DNA from: Tenrec ecaudatus
Lineage: Eukaryota > Chordata > Mammalia > Afrosoricida > Tenrecidae
Reading direction: 5' to 3'
DNA length: 64,000 nucleotides
Assembly: GCF_050624435.1 (NCBI RefSeq)
Contig: NC_134538.1
Location: 112,356,437 to 112,420,436, forward strand
The notes beneath the pieces are model-generated. The model saw only the letters and a program-made list of their open reading frames with translations, was not told the DNA's origin and searched no databases. Made by a program: the position numbers and the translations under genes. Of the stretch, positions 11,135 through 22,483 are shown one piece after another. Each line of letters begins with the position of its first letter. Within the stretch, counting starts at the first letter, position 1.

Positions 11135-11883
11135 TCCCAGAAGCAAAAAAGCCCACATGGAAGTAGCACACCAGCATGTGTGATCATGAAGGGCCGAGGG
11201 GACCAGGTTTCAAACAACAAAGACAGGGGGAAAAATCACATCACCGTGAATGAGGGGAGTGCGTGATGCGGACCCAATGCTCATCTGTAGACAGTTGGAC
11301 TTCCCTTGCAATGAGGTAGTGGGGAGGAGATGAGTCACTCAGGATTCAACAATGAAACTCAAAACCTTCCTCTAGTTCTTGAACACTTCCTCCCCCCCAA
11401 TTATCATGATCCCAATTCTGCCTTGTGGACCTGGTTAGACTAGAGGATGCACAGCGGTGCAGTAGGGATCTGGAAACACAGGGAATCTAGGACAGATGAA
11501 CCCCTCAGGACCAGCAGTGAGAGAGGAGACACCGGAAGGGAACGGGGTGTAGAAAGGGAGAACCGATCTTGGGGATCTATGTGTAACCTCCTCTCTGGGG
11601 GGTGGGCAACAGGAAGGTGAGTGAGGGGAGATGCCGGGCAGTGTAAGATAAGATAAAATAATAATTTATAAACTATTATGGGTTCATGGGGAGGGGGGAG
11701 CGAGGATGGAGGGGGAGGGAAAAAAAGGAAAGCAAGCTGAATCCAGGAACCCAAGTGGAAGGAAAATTTTGAGAATGACGAGGGCAACGAATGTATAAGG
11801 GTGCTTTAGTCAATTGATGTATATATGGATTGTGATAAGAGTTGTATGAGCCTCAATAAAATGATTTATTAAATTAAAAAAAA
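11135..11883 (+). mobile_element. L1 3'UTR insertion, nested, with 13-bp target duplication
   Basis: A 749-bp plus-strand L1 3' end runs from CAGAAGCAAAAAAGCCCACATGG, through the G-rich tract at 11,685-11,722, to GTATGAGCCTCAATAAAATG and a poly(A) near 11,877. It is flanked by AAGAACTAGAGGA at 11,122-11,134 and 11,884-11,896, exact over 13 bases. The site ATTT/AAGAAC fits L1 endonuclease preference. It interrupts the older minus-strand L1. Confidence 0.92.
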
Positions 11884-12360
11884 AAGAACTAGAGGAAAGT
11901 TATATGTTTCTTCATTGCTACCCTGCACCCTGACTGACTCATCTCCTCCCCACAACCCTTCAGTAAGGGATATCCGGTTGGTTGCTAATGGGCTTTGAGT
12001 CTCCACTCTGCACTCACACATTTACAATGATATGATTTTTTGTTCCTTGATGCTTGATACCTGGTCCCTTCAACAGCTTGTGGTCACACAGGCTAGTGTG
12101 TTTCTTCCATGTGGGCTTTGTTGCTTGTGAACTAGATGGCCACTTGTTTATCTTTGAGCCTCCAAGACCCCAGACACTATATCTTTTCATAGCCAGGAAC
12201 CATTAGCTTTCTTCACCACATTTGCTTATGCACATGTTTGTCTTCAGTAATCATATCAGGAAGGTGGGCACCCACTGATATGATTTTTAGTTCTTTGATG
12301 TCTGATAACTGGTCCCTTCTACACCTCGTAGTCAGACAGGCTGGTGTGCTTCTTCCATGT

Positions 12361-12552
12361 GGAGCTTCAGTGGCACTGTGAGTTAATTGTTGGACTGCTA
12401 ACCACAAGGTTGGTAGTTCAAACTCACCAACCACTCCCTGGAGAACTGCTGAGGCTCTCTGCTTGCATAGCAATGCATACTCTTGGAAACTCCATTTGGT
12501 AATCATTATGAGTTATAATAATAGACTCTCTGGCAATGGGTTTGGTTTGGGG
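12361..12552 (+). mobile_element. AfroSINE
   Basis: It starts AGCTTCAGTGGCACTGTG. The tRNA-like segment has CTGCTAACCACAAGGTTGG and AGTTCAAACTCACC, and it ends GGCAATGGGTTTGGTTTGGGG. It abuts the truncated 5' end of the minus-strand L1. Confidence 0.87.
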
Positions 12553-13596
12553 TTTATAAAAAAGGAAGATATAAGATTTGGGACTGTGGGAAGTTGTTGA
12601 GGAGTAGGTGTGAGATGGGACTAGAAGCAGCGCAGAGTGGGAGGATGTAGCTGTAAGTCCTGAACTAGGTGACATAGTCCTAAAATATGTCTGTGTAATT
12701 GAGGTTGGAAAGGATGTGCATATAACTGCTGAAATTTCTAGGCCCTCATAGGTCCTGAAAATAATACTGGTCTTAAAGGAGAGCTTCTTTTTTAGATGAT
12801 CAGATAAATATTAGGTTTAAAAAAGCTTAAGTTGCCTGGCCTTTATTGAACCAGCAGAAGGAAGGAATGAAATCCTGGAAAATGTCCTGATGCTAAGCTG
12901 GGATTATGGCTGACAGCACATCTTATTTCCTAGAGACTTTACTTTGCTATTTAAAAAAAGAAAGAGAGAGAGAAAAGAAAAATAAAAGCTTTCTTTATGG
13001 GATTTAGAAGTGTTTTGTCATTTTAGTGAGTTTGAATGATAAGGCAGGAGGAACACAGGCACTCTTCCGGCAACCAAATAGACTTTGTGGGGGAAAGAAA
13101 ACACATACAAATAAAACAATGTATTCCACACTATCGCAAAATGTATCACAAGATGCAGTTTTGGAGAAGCATCTGGGATCAAGAGGTCAAGAACATATTC
13201 CTGGAGGCAAGTTGGTATTACTTTATGTTCCTGGGAAATAGCTATTCAACAAGGCAGAACTGTCACTTAGAGAATCAACAGGGGAAGAAAAGCTGTGTAT
13301 CTTTCCCTTTTTAATTCAAAATGTGCCCTTTTTGAAAAGAAATGTTTAGTGAAAACACATTAAATTGAATGACTCAGAAGTGGCCATTTTATAGCACAGG
13401 CTTTGAATCAGCTATCAAGATAATTTTTTAACAGTGTAGAGGTTGGTGCTGGCTCAATGAGAAAAATGAAGATACTAATGACTTTATAATAATTGCAGAA
13501 AAATCAAGTGCAATATTATACACATTGCCTTTTCAATAACGTTCATTATAAAATTTTTAAAAGCTGTGACAGCATTCCTCTTACTTCCAATGGATG
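12553..13596. other. Unassigned spacer
   Basis: A-rich and GA-rich near 12,955-12,990. Two overlapping open frames at 13,026-13,314 show no domain and no homology I recognise. Confidence 0.4.
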
Positions 13597-15285
13597 TTTT
13601 GTTAGGTGCCGCAGAATCAGTTCTGATTCACAGTGATCCTCTGTGCAACACCACCTGGTTCTGTGCCAGCTTCACCATGTTTGAGCACGTCATGGCAGGC
13701 CCTGTGCCAGTCCATCTCCTGGAGAAGCTACCTCTTTCCCCTGACCTTCTACTGTACCAAGTCCGATGTCTTTATCCAGGGACAGATGCCTCCTGATAAC
13801 ACACCCCAATTACATGCAACAAAGCCTTGGCCTCCTCACTGCTCTGGAATGTTCTGGTGGCACTTCTTCCAACATACATTTGCTTGTTATTCAGGCAGCC
13901 CATGCTACTTTTCATTTTATTCACTAACACCATCATTTAAATGCATCTATTTCTCTGTGGTGTTCTTTATTCCTTGTCCAACCATCAAATGCATCTGAGG
14001 CAGCTGAAATGACAACGGCCAGGCTCTGGCTTAGTCTTCAAAGTGACACCCTTACTCCTCGACACTTTAAGGAGGTCTTGGACAGCAGACTTGCCTATTT
14101 CAATATTCCATTTTATTTCTTTACTGTTGCTTCCATGAGAATGGCTTGCAGATGCCAGTAAAATGCAATTCTTTGAAAGCTTTTCTCCATTTATCATGAT
14201 GTTTTCTACTGGTCCATTTGTGAGGATTTTAGTTTTCTTTACAATGAATTGACATTACTGAAGTCTGTAGTCTTCAATTTTCATGAGCAAATGCTTCAGC
14301 AAGCAAACTCATGTCATCTGCATTTTGCTGTTTGTTAATAAGCCTCCCTCAAACCCTCAAATATGAATCTCTTCTAGTCAGTTGGCCGGGGAACTTTGTT
14401 CCAATTTTCTTTGAGTCGACTATGTGTTAGTCTGGGTACTTCAGAGAAACAAATCCACAGAAACTCATGTATAAGAGAGAGTTTTGTATAAAGGTTAAGT
14501 GCACATCAAGGAAACATTCCAACCCAGTGCTGCCCAAGCCCACAAGTCCAACATTAGCCCATATGTCCGGCACCCATCTACAAAGTCCTCCTCCATCTCA
14601 TAAAACACACACTATGACACCAACTGCAGGAGGAAAGCCGAATCAGTGAACGTGTAAGCATCTCAGTGCTGGCAGGGGACTCCACATGGCTGCTCCAGCA
14701 TCCACAGTTGCACCGGTGTAGGTCCATGTGGCTTCTCCTTGGAGATGTCTTGCAGGAAGTGAACCTTGCCAGTGGAAGCAGGGAACTGGCAAATGCATCT
14801 GTATCCTGGTCCGACCCTCAGAAAGCAAGAGACCCGAGAACTAGAAAGGCGAGGCTTACTGAGCCATTTATTTCTCTGCCTTCAATTAACCACACATGTG
14901 TTTATCAGCCAGGTTGGCAAAATAAACTTTAACCAACTCAGACTACTTGTTAATGCACTCAGTGCTCCATCCACTTGTTGGAGCATTTCGATTGGATTGG
15001 TATTCACTTAACAGACATAGCTTTGTTTTTTTCTAATGCTTTCAGGTCGACTTGGACTTCTTTCAGTACAATTGGTACTGGATTATGTTACCTCTTGAAA
15101 TAGTTAATCACCAATCAACTCTTTCTGATACAGTGACTCTATTTCCTATATCTTCTTTCGATGTTTCCTACACGGTTCAGCTGTAGAATGCTTCAATATT
15201 TCAACTCAAAGTTGGAAGATTTTCTTCAATTCTTTCAACTGGAGATAGGCTAATTGTATTCTTATTGGCATTCAACTCCAGGTTT
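13597..15285 (-). mobile_element. RTE (BovB-like) LINE, antisense, split by a solo LTR
   Basis: Reading left to right, the copy runs from the 3' end back towards the N-terminal part of the ORF. The 3' terminus is at 13,597-13,680. The ORF C-terminal region is near 13,990-14,250, including ATTTATCATGATGTTTTCTAC. The RT region is at 14,250-14,422 and 14,941-15,285, including TTTCGATTGGATTGGTATTC. No frame is open across it. Removing the LTR at 14,423-14,940 and one GACTA joins the two halves. Confidence 0.87.
14423..14940 (+). mobile_element. Solo LTR of ERVL-MaLR type
   Basis: A 518-bp LTR starts TGTGTTAGTCTGGG and ends CAACTCA, flanked by an exact 5-bp duplication GACTA (14,418-14,422 and 14,941-14,945). 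Near its end is AATAAACTTT, a plausible polyadenylation signal. It is a relative of the LTRs at 5,560 and 22,826 but carries a different 3' third. There are no viral internal genes. Confidence 0.88.
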
Positions 15286-16329
15286 TTAAAATGTCAGGGA
15301 ACATGTGGATATTTATTATTCCAGTTGTATATATTTGAATTTGTACTCATGAATAGGAATTATTCCTTGAATTCCAATGTGGGAAAATGTTACTCTTTGA
15401 GTTTTCATACTTTGAGATTACTCGCAGGTGAAATATTTTCACCTTGCATCTTAGTTTTACAGAATTTCAAAGATAAAAAATGTATAAACTTCTGCATCTC
15501 TCAACCCTGTTCATTGTATGCACTGATTTTCTTACTTGAATGTGAATGAGACTTTATATCCAACGTTGTCTTAACATTGACTGAAAAGGTAACTGTGCTT
15601 ATAAAGTTTTTCTCATTTGGGGCATGATAGCCCTATCCCTAAATGAATAAATTATGCTCACCAATTCTGTCTTTTCTTGCCATATATATATCTGTTAGGC
15701 ATGGCTTCAAAAACAGTCTATTGGATGATTTGTTATTGTCAGTTTCCATAAATAAATCCTTCCTGTATGGATTCAATCACATGGTGCAGTGGGGTCAGTG
15801 GGGTCAGTACTGGGCTGTGTGGGTACAGAATGCACCAGGTGACACTGTCAGAGAAAGTGACAAAGTGACTGTCTATAGATGTTTCATGTAGTGATTCATC
15901 AGAAATTAACAGTTTTATAAATAAATCTTCCTGTTGTTAGTTTTACTAATGGAAATATTTTTCTAAGCCCAGGTTCCATCAATATACCTACAAGGCTCAA
16001 AACCTTTTGCTAACTTTGCTATATTAAAATTTTTTTTTTAGTATGAATGAGACAAAGCATCCCTAGGCTGCTCCAAGAGACTAGCAAACAGGCATAGATA
16101 AGGAACAGCTTTACTCTGAGCAGGGGGAACGACAAAATAGCACTAAAGAGCTATATTGTAGTCTAAATCCTGCTGTTAGATTTTTAAACTTTTCTACAGC
16201 ATTCTTGTCTGAGCTGTATGACTGAAACACAATGACCTCGAGTCTGCACATTCTGTAAGTATGTGGTTCTTCTGAACACTCTACACTTTTCGTTCTGTTG
16301 GTTTTGTTGCTGCTCGCATTTTTATTATC
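15286..16329. other. Unassigned AT-rich spacer
   Basis: No gene is recognised. It has a small GTGGGGTCA tandem near 15,786-15,811. The open frames here are short and unremarkable. Confidence 0.4.
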
Positions 16330-17803
16330 CGGTGAGCTGTGATCACCGGGTCAGGCACTTGAAGCCGCCAGGTTGCAGCTCAAGGTGAAACTGTGCTCAC
16401 GCAGACTCCTCACACTTGCAGGGTTTGCGGTCCTGGGTCATTGGGAACGTGGATGATGACAACAGAGTAATCAACCAGGGGATGATTGACAATGTTGGGT
16501 GTCTTTGTTTGTAAGAGTTATTGCATTCCTGCTTGTAGTTTGCTTGTGGGTGATTCTTTCTTCTTTCCCCCCTTTTCTTTTTGGGTGTGTGTGCATGTGT
16601 GCTCTGGTTGTTTAGTTGCTGATTTTGGCTCATGGCTGTTTTTGATGCATTTGTGCTTTTGACATATGATGACCACCAATGTAAAACTGAGACATGCACA
16701 GCAGATGGAGTCTGCGCTCCTACTTAACTCTAGTCCCAATTCAAGAACACTTAGTCCTAACAACATGTCCCTGCTCCATACTCACCTTCATGAAAGGATC
16801 ACTGAAGATACAGGTTCTACAGCAAAGTGGGTGAAGAAAGTAGATGGTGCCTGGCTATCAATCAGAATAATGTCTGGGGTCTTAAAGGCTTGTATTCAGA
16901 CAAGTAGCCATCTAAGCAAGGAGTCAACTAAGTGTACATGAAAGAAGCACGCCAGTTTGTGTGATCCAAAGATGACATTTAAAAAATTCAAATATGGTGG
17001 AGAGAAAAAGTATCAGAGCTAAAATTATAAACACCCAATTTGCAGCAGGCTATTGAAGGCAGTGGGCGCCCCAAACCCGTCTGCAGAGTATCTGGTCAGA
17101 CGGAGCCTCTCTAGCCACAGGCAAGAGTCTGGAACAGTCTTGCTGTCGGGCAGAGACCACTGCAATCTTGAATATGCTGAAGTGAGCGCCATACTTGGCC
17201 AGATGAACGCCCTACAGACCCGACCTGAGGTGATTCCATGTATAAGAAGCTCTTACTTGTTCCATGACAGAAATTTCTTCCCTGACTTTTGGAATGTTAA
17301 TAAGGGTCTTTTCTCTCTTACTCATTGTTTGTATTTTGGTCTTTAAATTATTGTTATTTTATCCTTACCACCTTATTTTGAATTTGGTTGGTATTGTTTC
17401 TGTTGGGTTTCCCAGCTTGTGACCCACAGGGGGAGTGGACGCACAGTGAGACTAAGGGGACCAGGGGCTGGTAGTGGGTGCCGGGGTGAAAGGCGGGTGA
17501 TAGGGAGGGGAGGGACTTTGCGTGGGGTGGGAAATGAAGACGTGAGCAGACAGGGAGTGCTAGAACCGACTGTGATTGCTCAACTCATTTCAAAGGCAAC
17601 TTCAACATGGGTGGCGGGGGTGTTCTAAAATTAATTTGGCAATTATTGTGCAAATCTCCTTAATATGATTGAACTATTGAAATGTATGCTATGCGAATTA
17701 TGTGCCAATAAAACTGTTAAAAAAAAGAGTTGCAGCTTCTGAAACTCAGAAGAGCAGTCCCACTTTGTCCCACAGGGCCTATCTGAGTTGGCATCTACTC
17801 TAT
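16330..17803 (+). mobile_element. Possible AfroSINE halves flanking an L1
   Basis: 16,330-16,385 resembles an AfroSINE 5' part (GTGAGCTGTGATCACCGGG, then a diverged B-box region). 17,727-17,803 is a clear AfroSINE 3' half (GAGTTGCAGCTTCTGAAAC, TTGTCCCACAGGGCC). The L1 between them may have split one SINE. A shared GTTGCAGCT at both junctions is suggestive but may be coincidence. Confidence 0.5.
16390..17726 (+). mobile_element. Older L1 3'UTR subfamily
   Basis: It ends with GTGCCAATAAAACTG and a poly(A) at 17,719-17,726. It carries the conserved module near 16,823-16,905 (GGTGAAGAAAGTAGATGGTGCC, then GTCTGGGGTCTTAAAGGCTTG) found in the younger L1s, but a different terminal part and a G-rich stretch at 17,430-17,540. 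The first ~300 bases are GT-rich and unassigned. No ORF2 is visible. Confidence 0.72.
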
Positions 17804-18607
17804 AACAAGGCACACTTTTGGGTGAGAATTTTATAGTCTCTAATTTTGTCAATTTTTTTGGTGCTTTAGCTGCAAGATTGATAAGTAGAATGTAGGAACC
17901 AATACCAACAACTGTTTTGAGAGCAAAGTAGTAACTAAAATAAGAGGATAACAATTTGTTAAAGATTCATTTTCATTTGCTAATTGTGTTGTAATTCAAC
18001 ACAGAACACTGTTACAAAGCAATTATGTCTTAGTATTTGTATACACTAAGAAACGTTTTATTTAAGCAACGTACAATTGTCTTTATCACGTATTAATGCA
18101 TGCTTAACATGAATAGCCGTGTTAAGGATTCTATGTGGTCTGTTATAGGAGGTGATCCTCGGGAGCGGAGTGACACCAACCGTGACGGCACTGAGTGGAC
18201 TGGAAAAGATAATGGATAATTTCCAGTAGAAACAGGGTGTTCCTTCCTCTTATCACCAAGAATGCCTGCTGTTTAAGCAAAGCAAAGAGAACAAGGATAA
18301 GAAATGGTGAGTGCTAAACATGACACTACCTAGATTTGAGTAGAAATGACATCCATCAGTTTCCAATATCAATTCCTGAACATGTCGTGAGAGGGAAAGT
18401 ACATTTAAATTGCCAAAACAGCATGATTAAAACTGGAGCCTCTTTTACCTATAACTGGAATGTTTCAGGAATACTCCAAATTTTCACAGCTCGGTAGATA
18501 AAATATATACAGTAAATTGCACAAACTTTTGTTAAATAACAGGTTTTAAAACAGAATTTTATGCAATTTATTTAGCGCTCAGTACATCATATAAAATAAG
18601 CTCTTGT
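17804..18607. other. Unassigned AT-rich spacer
   Basis: No coding signal or recognised repeat. Confidence 0.4.
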
Positions 18608-18790
18608 GTTTGTGTAGTTAAGTACTTGACAGGTAATTAAAAGGTCAGTGCTTTTAACCCACCAGCCATTCTGCTGGAGAAAGACGTGGGCTCGGTTTCC
18701 GTATACTTACTGCCTTGGAGGCTCACTAGGGCAGTTCTTTATTGTCCTATAGGTTCAGCATGAGTTAAAACTGAATTGGTGATAGTAATG
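18608..18790 (+). mobile_element. AfroSINE, diverged
   Basis: TGTAGTTAAGTACTTGACAGG is followed by AAAAGGTCAGTGCTTTTAACC, a middle with CTGCTGGAGAAAGACG, and a tail TCCTATAGGTTCAGCATGAG. The GGAGCCCTGG start is lost. Confidence 0.82.
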
Positions 18791-19361
18791 TCCTATATGG
18801 TAACTAAGGCCTATTTTGTTATTATAGGATAAAATATTGAGATAGAACTTCGGATCAGCTTGTTAATAAAATTTCTAATATTTTATTATTCCTATTAACA
18901 ATCCTCAAAACTTGTGCTAGCTGCCAGACTGTTGAGTTATCAAGTACAGATGTCTTTTCTTCTCATTAAATATAAACAATTAATATAATGTTCTAACATT
19001 ATAAAATTAAACTTCCTGCATCAATGTTTGATTGCGACTGCTATATATATATTCATCATATAAGTCCTTGGCTATCTTTGTTCTTCTATAGGTAAGGCGT
19101 TTCCTCCCTGCCCCCCAACAACTTGTAATCTTTTGAAATGTGTTTTCATCGTTGGCATTTTGCAGCTGGATACGGCGTGCTTCGTTCCCACGCCCAGCCC
19201 AGAGTTTACTTTTGCTTATTCTGCTTCATGTTCTCCAAGACTTGTGGGCTTTGAACGCTCTCTGAACTTTGCAACTTGGAACTCATTAATTTAGAAAATA
19301 TTCAAATATTTCTTCTCTCTTCTTTCAAAATATAAAACTCCAGGAAAATGTTAACCAATAG
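18791..19361. other. Unassigned AT-rich spacer
   Basis: Nothing recognised. The somewhat GC-richer part at 19,085-19,240 has no frame of note. Confidence 0.4.
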
Positions 19362-20175
19362 AAATATTTCAACAAGTTGGTGAAACATTGAAAGCACTCT
19401 CCATCTGTGCCAGGACATTTGGAAGACAACTACTTGGTGCAGCTACTGGAACGGACCCTTCTTTGTGTTCATTCCAAAGAAAGCTGGCCCAGAATAATGC
19501 CGAAATTATGGACCAATGTCCTTAACATCAAATTCAAGTAAAATTTTGCTGAAGATAATTCAGCAGTACACTGACAGGGAGCTGTCAGAAATTCAGAAGA
19601 GTACCTTGGTGATGTCAGATGGATCTTCACCTAATGCAGAGAATGCCATAAATTTGTTTACTTTTGTTTTATTGATTATTAAAAGTCATATGACTCTAGG
19701 GATCATAGTAAACTATGGATAGCATTGAGAAGAATATGACTTCTAGCAAACTTCCTTGTGTTCATGTGGAACCTGTTTATGGACCAAAGGCAATCATTTG
19801 AAGGTAACTCGGTAACGCTGGTAAAGTTGTGTGTCAGGGTTGCACCTTTTGACCATACTTACTCAATCTGTATGCTTAACAAAAAAGCTGGAGTATATGA
19901 AGGAGAAAGTGGAATCAGGATTGGAGGAAGGCTTATTAGCTACCTGAGATACGTAGGGAACACAACCTTGTTTGCTGAAAGTAAGATTTTGAAGCACTTG
20001 ATGACAAACATCAAGAGCTACAGCTTTCACTATGGTTTATACTAGGAGTTACAACTCAGTGTAACCAAAACAAAAATCCTCACAACTGGACCGATAGATA
20101 AAATCATGATCAATGGAGCAAAGATTGAAGTTGTCAAGAAGTTCATCTGGCTTGGATCCACAATCATTGCTTGTG
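19362..20175 (+). mobile_element. RTE (BovB-like) LINE, reverse-transcriptase core
   Basis: This fragment covers the middle of the RTE ORF, the RT palm and the start of the thumb. Recognisable pieces are the 'MSLTSNSSKILLKIIQQYTD' region at 19,516, GTGTGTCAGGGTTGCACC (RQGC motif) near 19,830, and GGAAGGCTTATTAGC followed by a segment reading RYVGNTTLFAES near 19,945-19,980. The family has YADD at that place, so the catalytic aspartates are gone. Frames shift between segments. It ends near GGATCCACAATCATTGC. Confidence 0.9.
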
Positions 20176-21273
20176 CTGGAGGCTTATCTGACCTTTCCCT
20201 CATGGGTGTCATCCTTGGACATATGTAGACTGGGGTTCTCCTTCCCTGTTGTGAAGCCATTTTGAAACACAAAAAGTTTATCCTGAAGTAATAGACACAA
20301 AGCTCAGAAATGTGATTCTTCAGAATTAGAAGAAAGTGATGGTGATAGCATATATTATCTAGATAATTTAAAACCTTTTAAACAGTAATTACAACTTAAT
20401 TCTATTGGAGAGACACAGTAAATGTATAAAAGAACATATTTCTGAGAAGGGCATGCCAAATAAATACAACTTTGATTAAGACTTCAACCTGTGGTTGGGG
20501 CAGTAGAAATGTAACGGCTATTTCCCACACTTGGGATCATTGTTAAGATCTTGAATGGATATTAGCTGCTTAAGCATGGACCGGGCCAGATTATTCATAT
20601 GCTAAATATTAGTATTCATAGCAGAAGACTAGGGATATTACCAGTTGGAACAGCGAACCCTTTAATAATGTATTCCACAGGACAGGCGGAGCTCTGGGTT
20701 TTCTGGTCAAGCGTATTGCCTTGAACAAGCATTAAACCCCTTTAGATACATTGGGATCCTTGGCAGAAAATGAGAAACACATAAAAGCAAACAGATAGTA
20801 ACCCCTGGATAGTCACAAGAACTATGTAGTCAAGCACACAGGAAATGTTCAACGAAGATTCTTAGAAGATTCTTAATAGTTGTTTTTAAAAGAGGAGTTA
20901 AAAGTTCTCCCAGGGTGACCGGGCATTATGTAACCCAAGGATTATTGGCAGGGTGGCAAGATCAGGGGGACAAATATGGTGCAAGGAAAATACTAGTGGC
21001 CCACATTCCTTTCACTTCCCCTCATATTTTAAAATTCAAATTGTGTCAGTCGGGGTTGACGATGTCTTTTTGGATTATTTAAGGCTTGTAATTTCATTGC
21101 TCTTTACTAGGTTTTCCCTTATTACAAACAATGCTGTAGATTGTGAGACAGGCCCACACGTCGTTCATGTATTTTACAATAGAATTTAGTTAAGGAGCCA
21201 AATACCTCTACGGCTAGATTTCTCCTCGGTGACTCAGTCTGCACAGCTCTCTGGAAGTTGTCTGCTATCTTTT

Positions 21274-21297
21274 AAATGTAGAGACATCTCTACATTT
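21274..21297. repeat. Perfect 11-bp inverted repeat, 2-base loop
   Basis: AAATGTAGAGA, CA, TCTCTACATTT. All 11 pairs match. It may be chance in AT-rich DNA. Confidence 0.9.
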
Positions 21298-21634
21298 CCT
21301 CAGAAAGCACTATTTCAGAATTTGTATGAGGCAAAATATAGGAAATTTGAGCTTTAATTTTTTACCATTGGATTCACAATTTTCTGCAATAGTAGATGAA
21401 TAGATATATTGGATCTAATTTATCCATTTGTTATATTATACATTATATAATCTGATGACTGATATGCAAAAAGAATTGAACTCAGGAAAACAGATGTTTC
21501 TTGTTCATCGAAGACTCTTGTTACACTTAAATATGAAGAAAGACAATTGATGCAAACGTTTTTATAATGATGATTTGAGTCCTACCGGGTTGATGTATTC
21601 TAAGCAACTCTGATGTAAACATGGCCAAATTACC

Positions 21635-21696
21635 TTCTCATTTGCCTCTTTGTTAGAAAATGATTATTACAAAAACAACGAAGAGGCAAATGGAGA
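21635..21696. repeat. Imperfect ~20-bp hairpin
   Basis: The left arm TCTCATTTGCCTCTTTGTT pairs with the right arm AACGAAGAGGCAAATGGAGA across a ~20-base AT-rich loop, with about 18 pairs. Weak pairing may extend outward (GATGTA near 21,612 with TACATC near 21,705). Confidence 0.8.
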
Positions 21697-22119
21697 CCCT
21701 GTAATACATCTGGAGGAAGATAATTAACCACATTAAAGTTAGACTTTTACATTAAGGTGCACCTTTAACGAATGTTCAGCTTATAAAATCTTAATGTTAA
21801 TGACATCCTTAATCAGAGAGTGTTGAAACCTACCAGGGGCACTAACTGTATTTGTTTCACCTTTATCAAGTAGATTCATTTATATTTTTGGAACCATTTG
21901 AACCTTCTAACAATATTTTCTGCTTATGTTGAAAAATTCACTAGTACAATTGATTGCAGTGTCATCGATTCAATCTTTGAAAAGGTCAATTTGTTTTGCT
22001 TAGATGAAAATGTTCTCCCTGGCCACAGGCTGCACCCTAAATTCCCAAAGCTTTTCGCCCTTGTTCCTTTCATTAAAATGCCTTTCCCTTAATCTTCAAG
22101 AGGTTCACTCCTTTTTGTC

Positions 22120-22425
22120 ATTCATGTCTCCCCTCATGTGCCATTTCTTTTGAAAGGCCAGAAATCCGCCATCTAAAGTAACCTCTTTAGTCACTCTATT
22201 ACAGTCTTGGTTTCCTTCATTTCACTAACTCCTACTTAGTTATTCAAAATCATTTTGAGTACCCCCAGTAGCGTGTGCACCATTGAAGTACTTGAAAATG
22301 AGGCGATGGTTAAATCAGTAAATCTCCAGTCTCTTGGAGTTTATATTTCTGAAATCATCTTTAGTTTGGTTACTTGTTACTATATTCCCATAAAAATATA
22401 AGCTCCCCAATAAAAGGAAACTTCT
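22120..22425 (+). mobile_element. L2 LINE 3' region
   Basis: It follows the L2 tail order: CATGTCTCCCCTCATGTGCC, CATCTAAAGTAACCTC, AGTCACTCTATTACAG, then TTTGGTTACTTGTTACTATA and ATATAAGCTCCCC. Very old; no frame. Confidence 0.62.
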
Positions 22426-22483
22426 CTTTCTAACTCACCATGGGATGGCCATTTTCTAATACTAGGCTGATGATTAATAATAA

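Larger units (their letters stand above)
10491..12360 (-). mobile_element. L1 3'UTR, minus strand, host for two later L1s
   Basis: The minus-strand copy comprises 10,491-10,511, 10,649-11,134 and 11,884-12,360. Its poly(A) appears as a T run at 10,489-10,495. The CT-rich mirror of the polypurine tract is near 10,797-10,815, and the upstream modules (CTTCCATGTGGGCTTTG, AGACCCCAGACACTATATC) end at 12,360. It is 5'-truncated. Removing two younger plus-strand L1s and their duplications gives one continuous sequence. A ~85-bp block around 12,031-12,118 recurs at 12,278-12,360; the 3'UTR at 58,100 has the same internal duplication. Confidence 0.85.
20176..22119. other. AT-rich spacer with two hairpins
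   Basis: I recognise no gene or repeat family. It contains a perfect 11-bp hairpin at 21,274-21,297 and a longer hairpin at 21,635-21,696. Confidence 0.4.

Noticed and set aside
13566-13998. Overlapping 76- and 121-codon frames
   Set aside because: Antisense shadow of an RTE 3' region.
19516-20045. Functional reverse transcriptase gene
   Set aside because: RTE fragment with frameshifts and a changed catalytic motif (YVGN).
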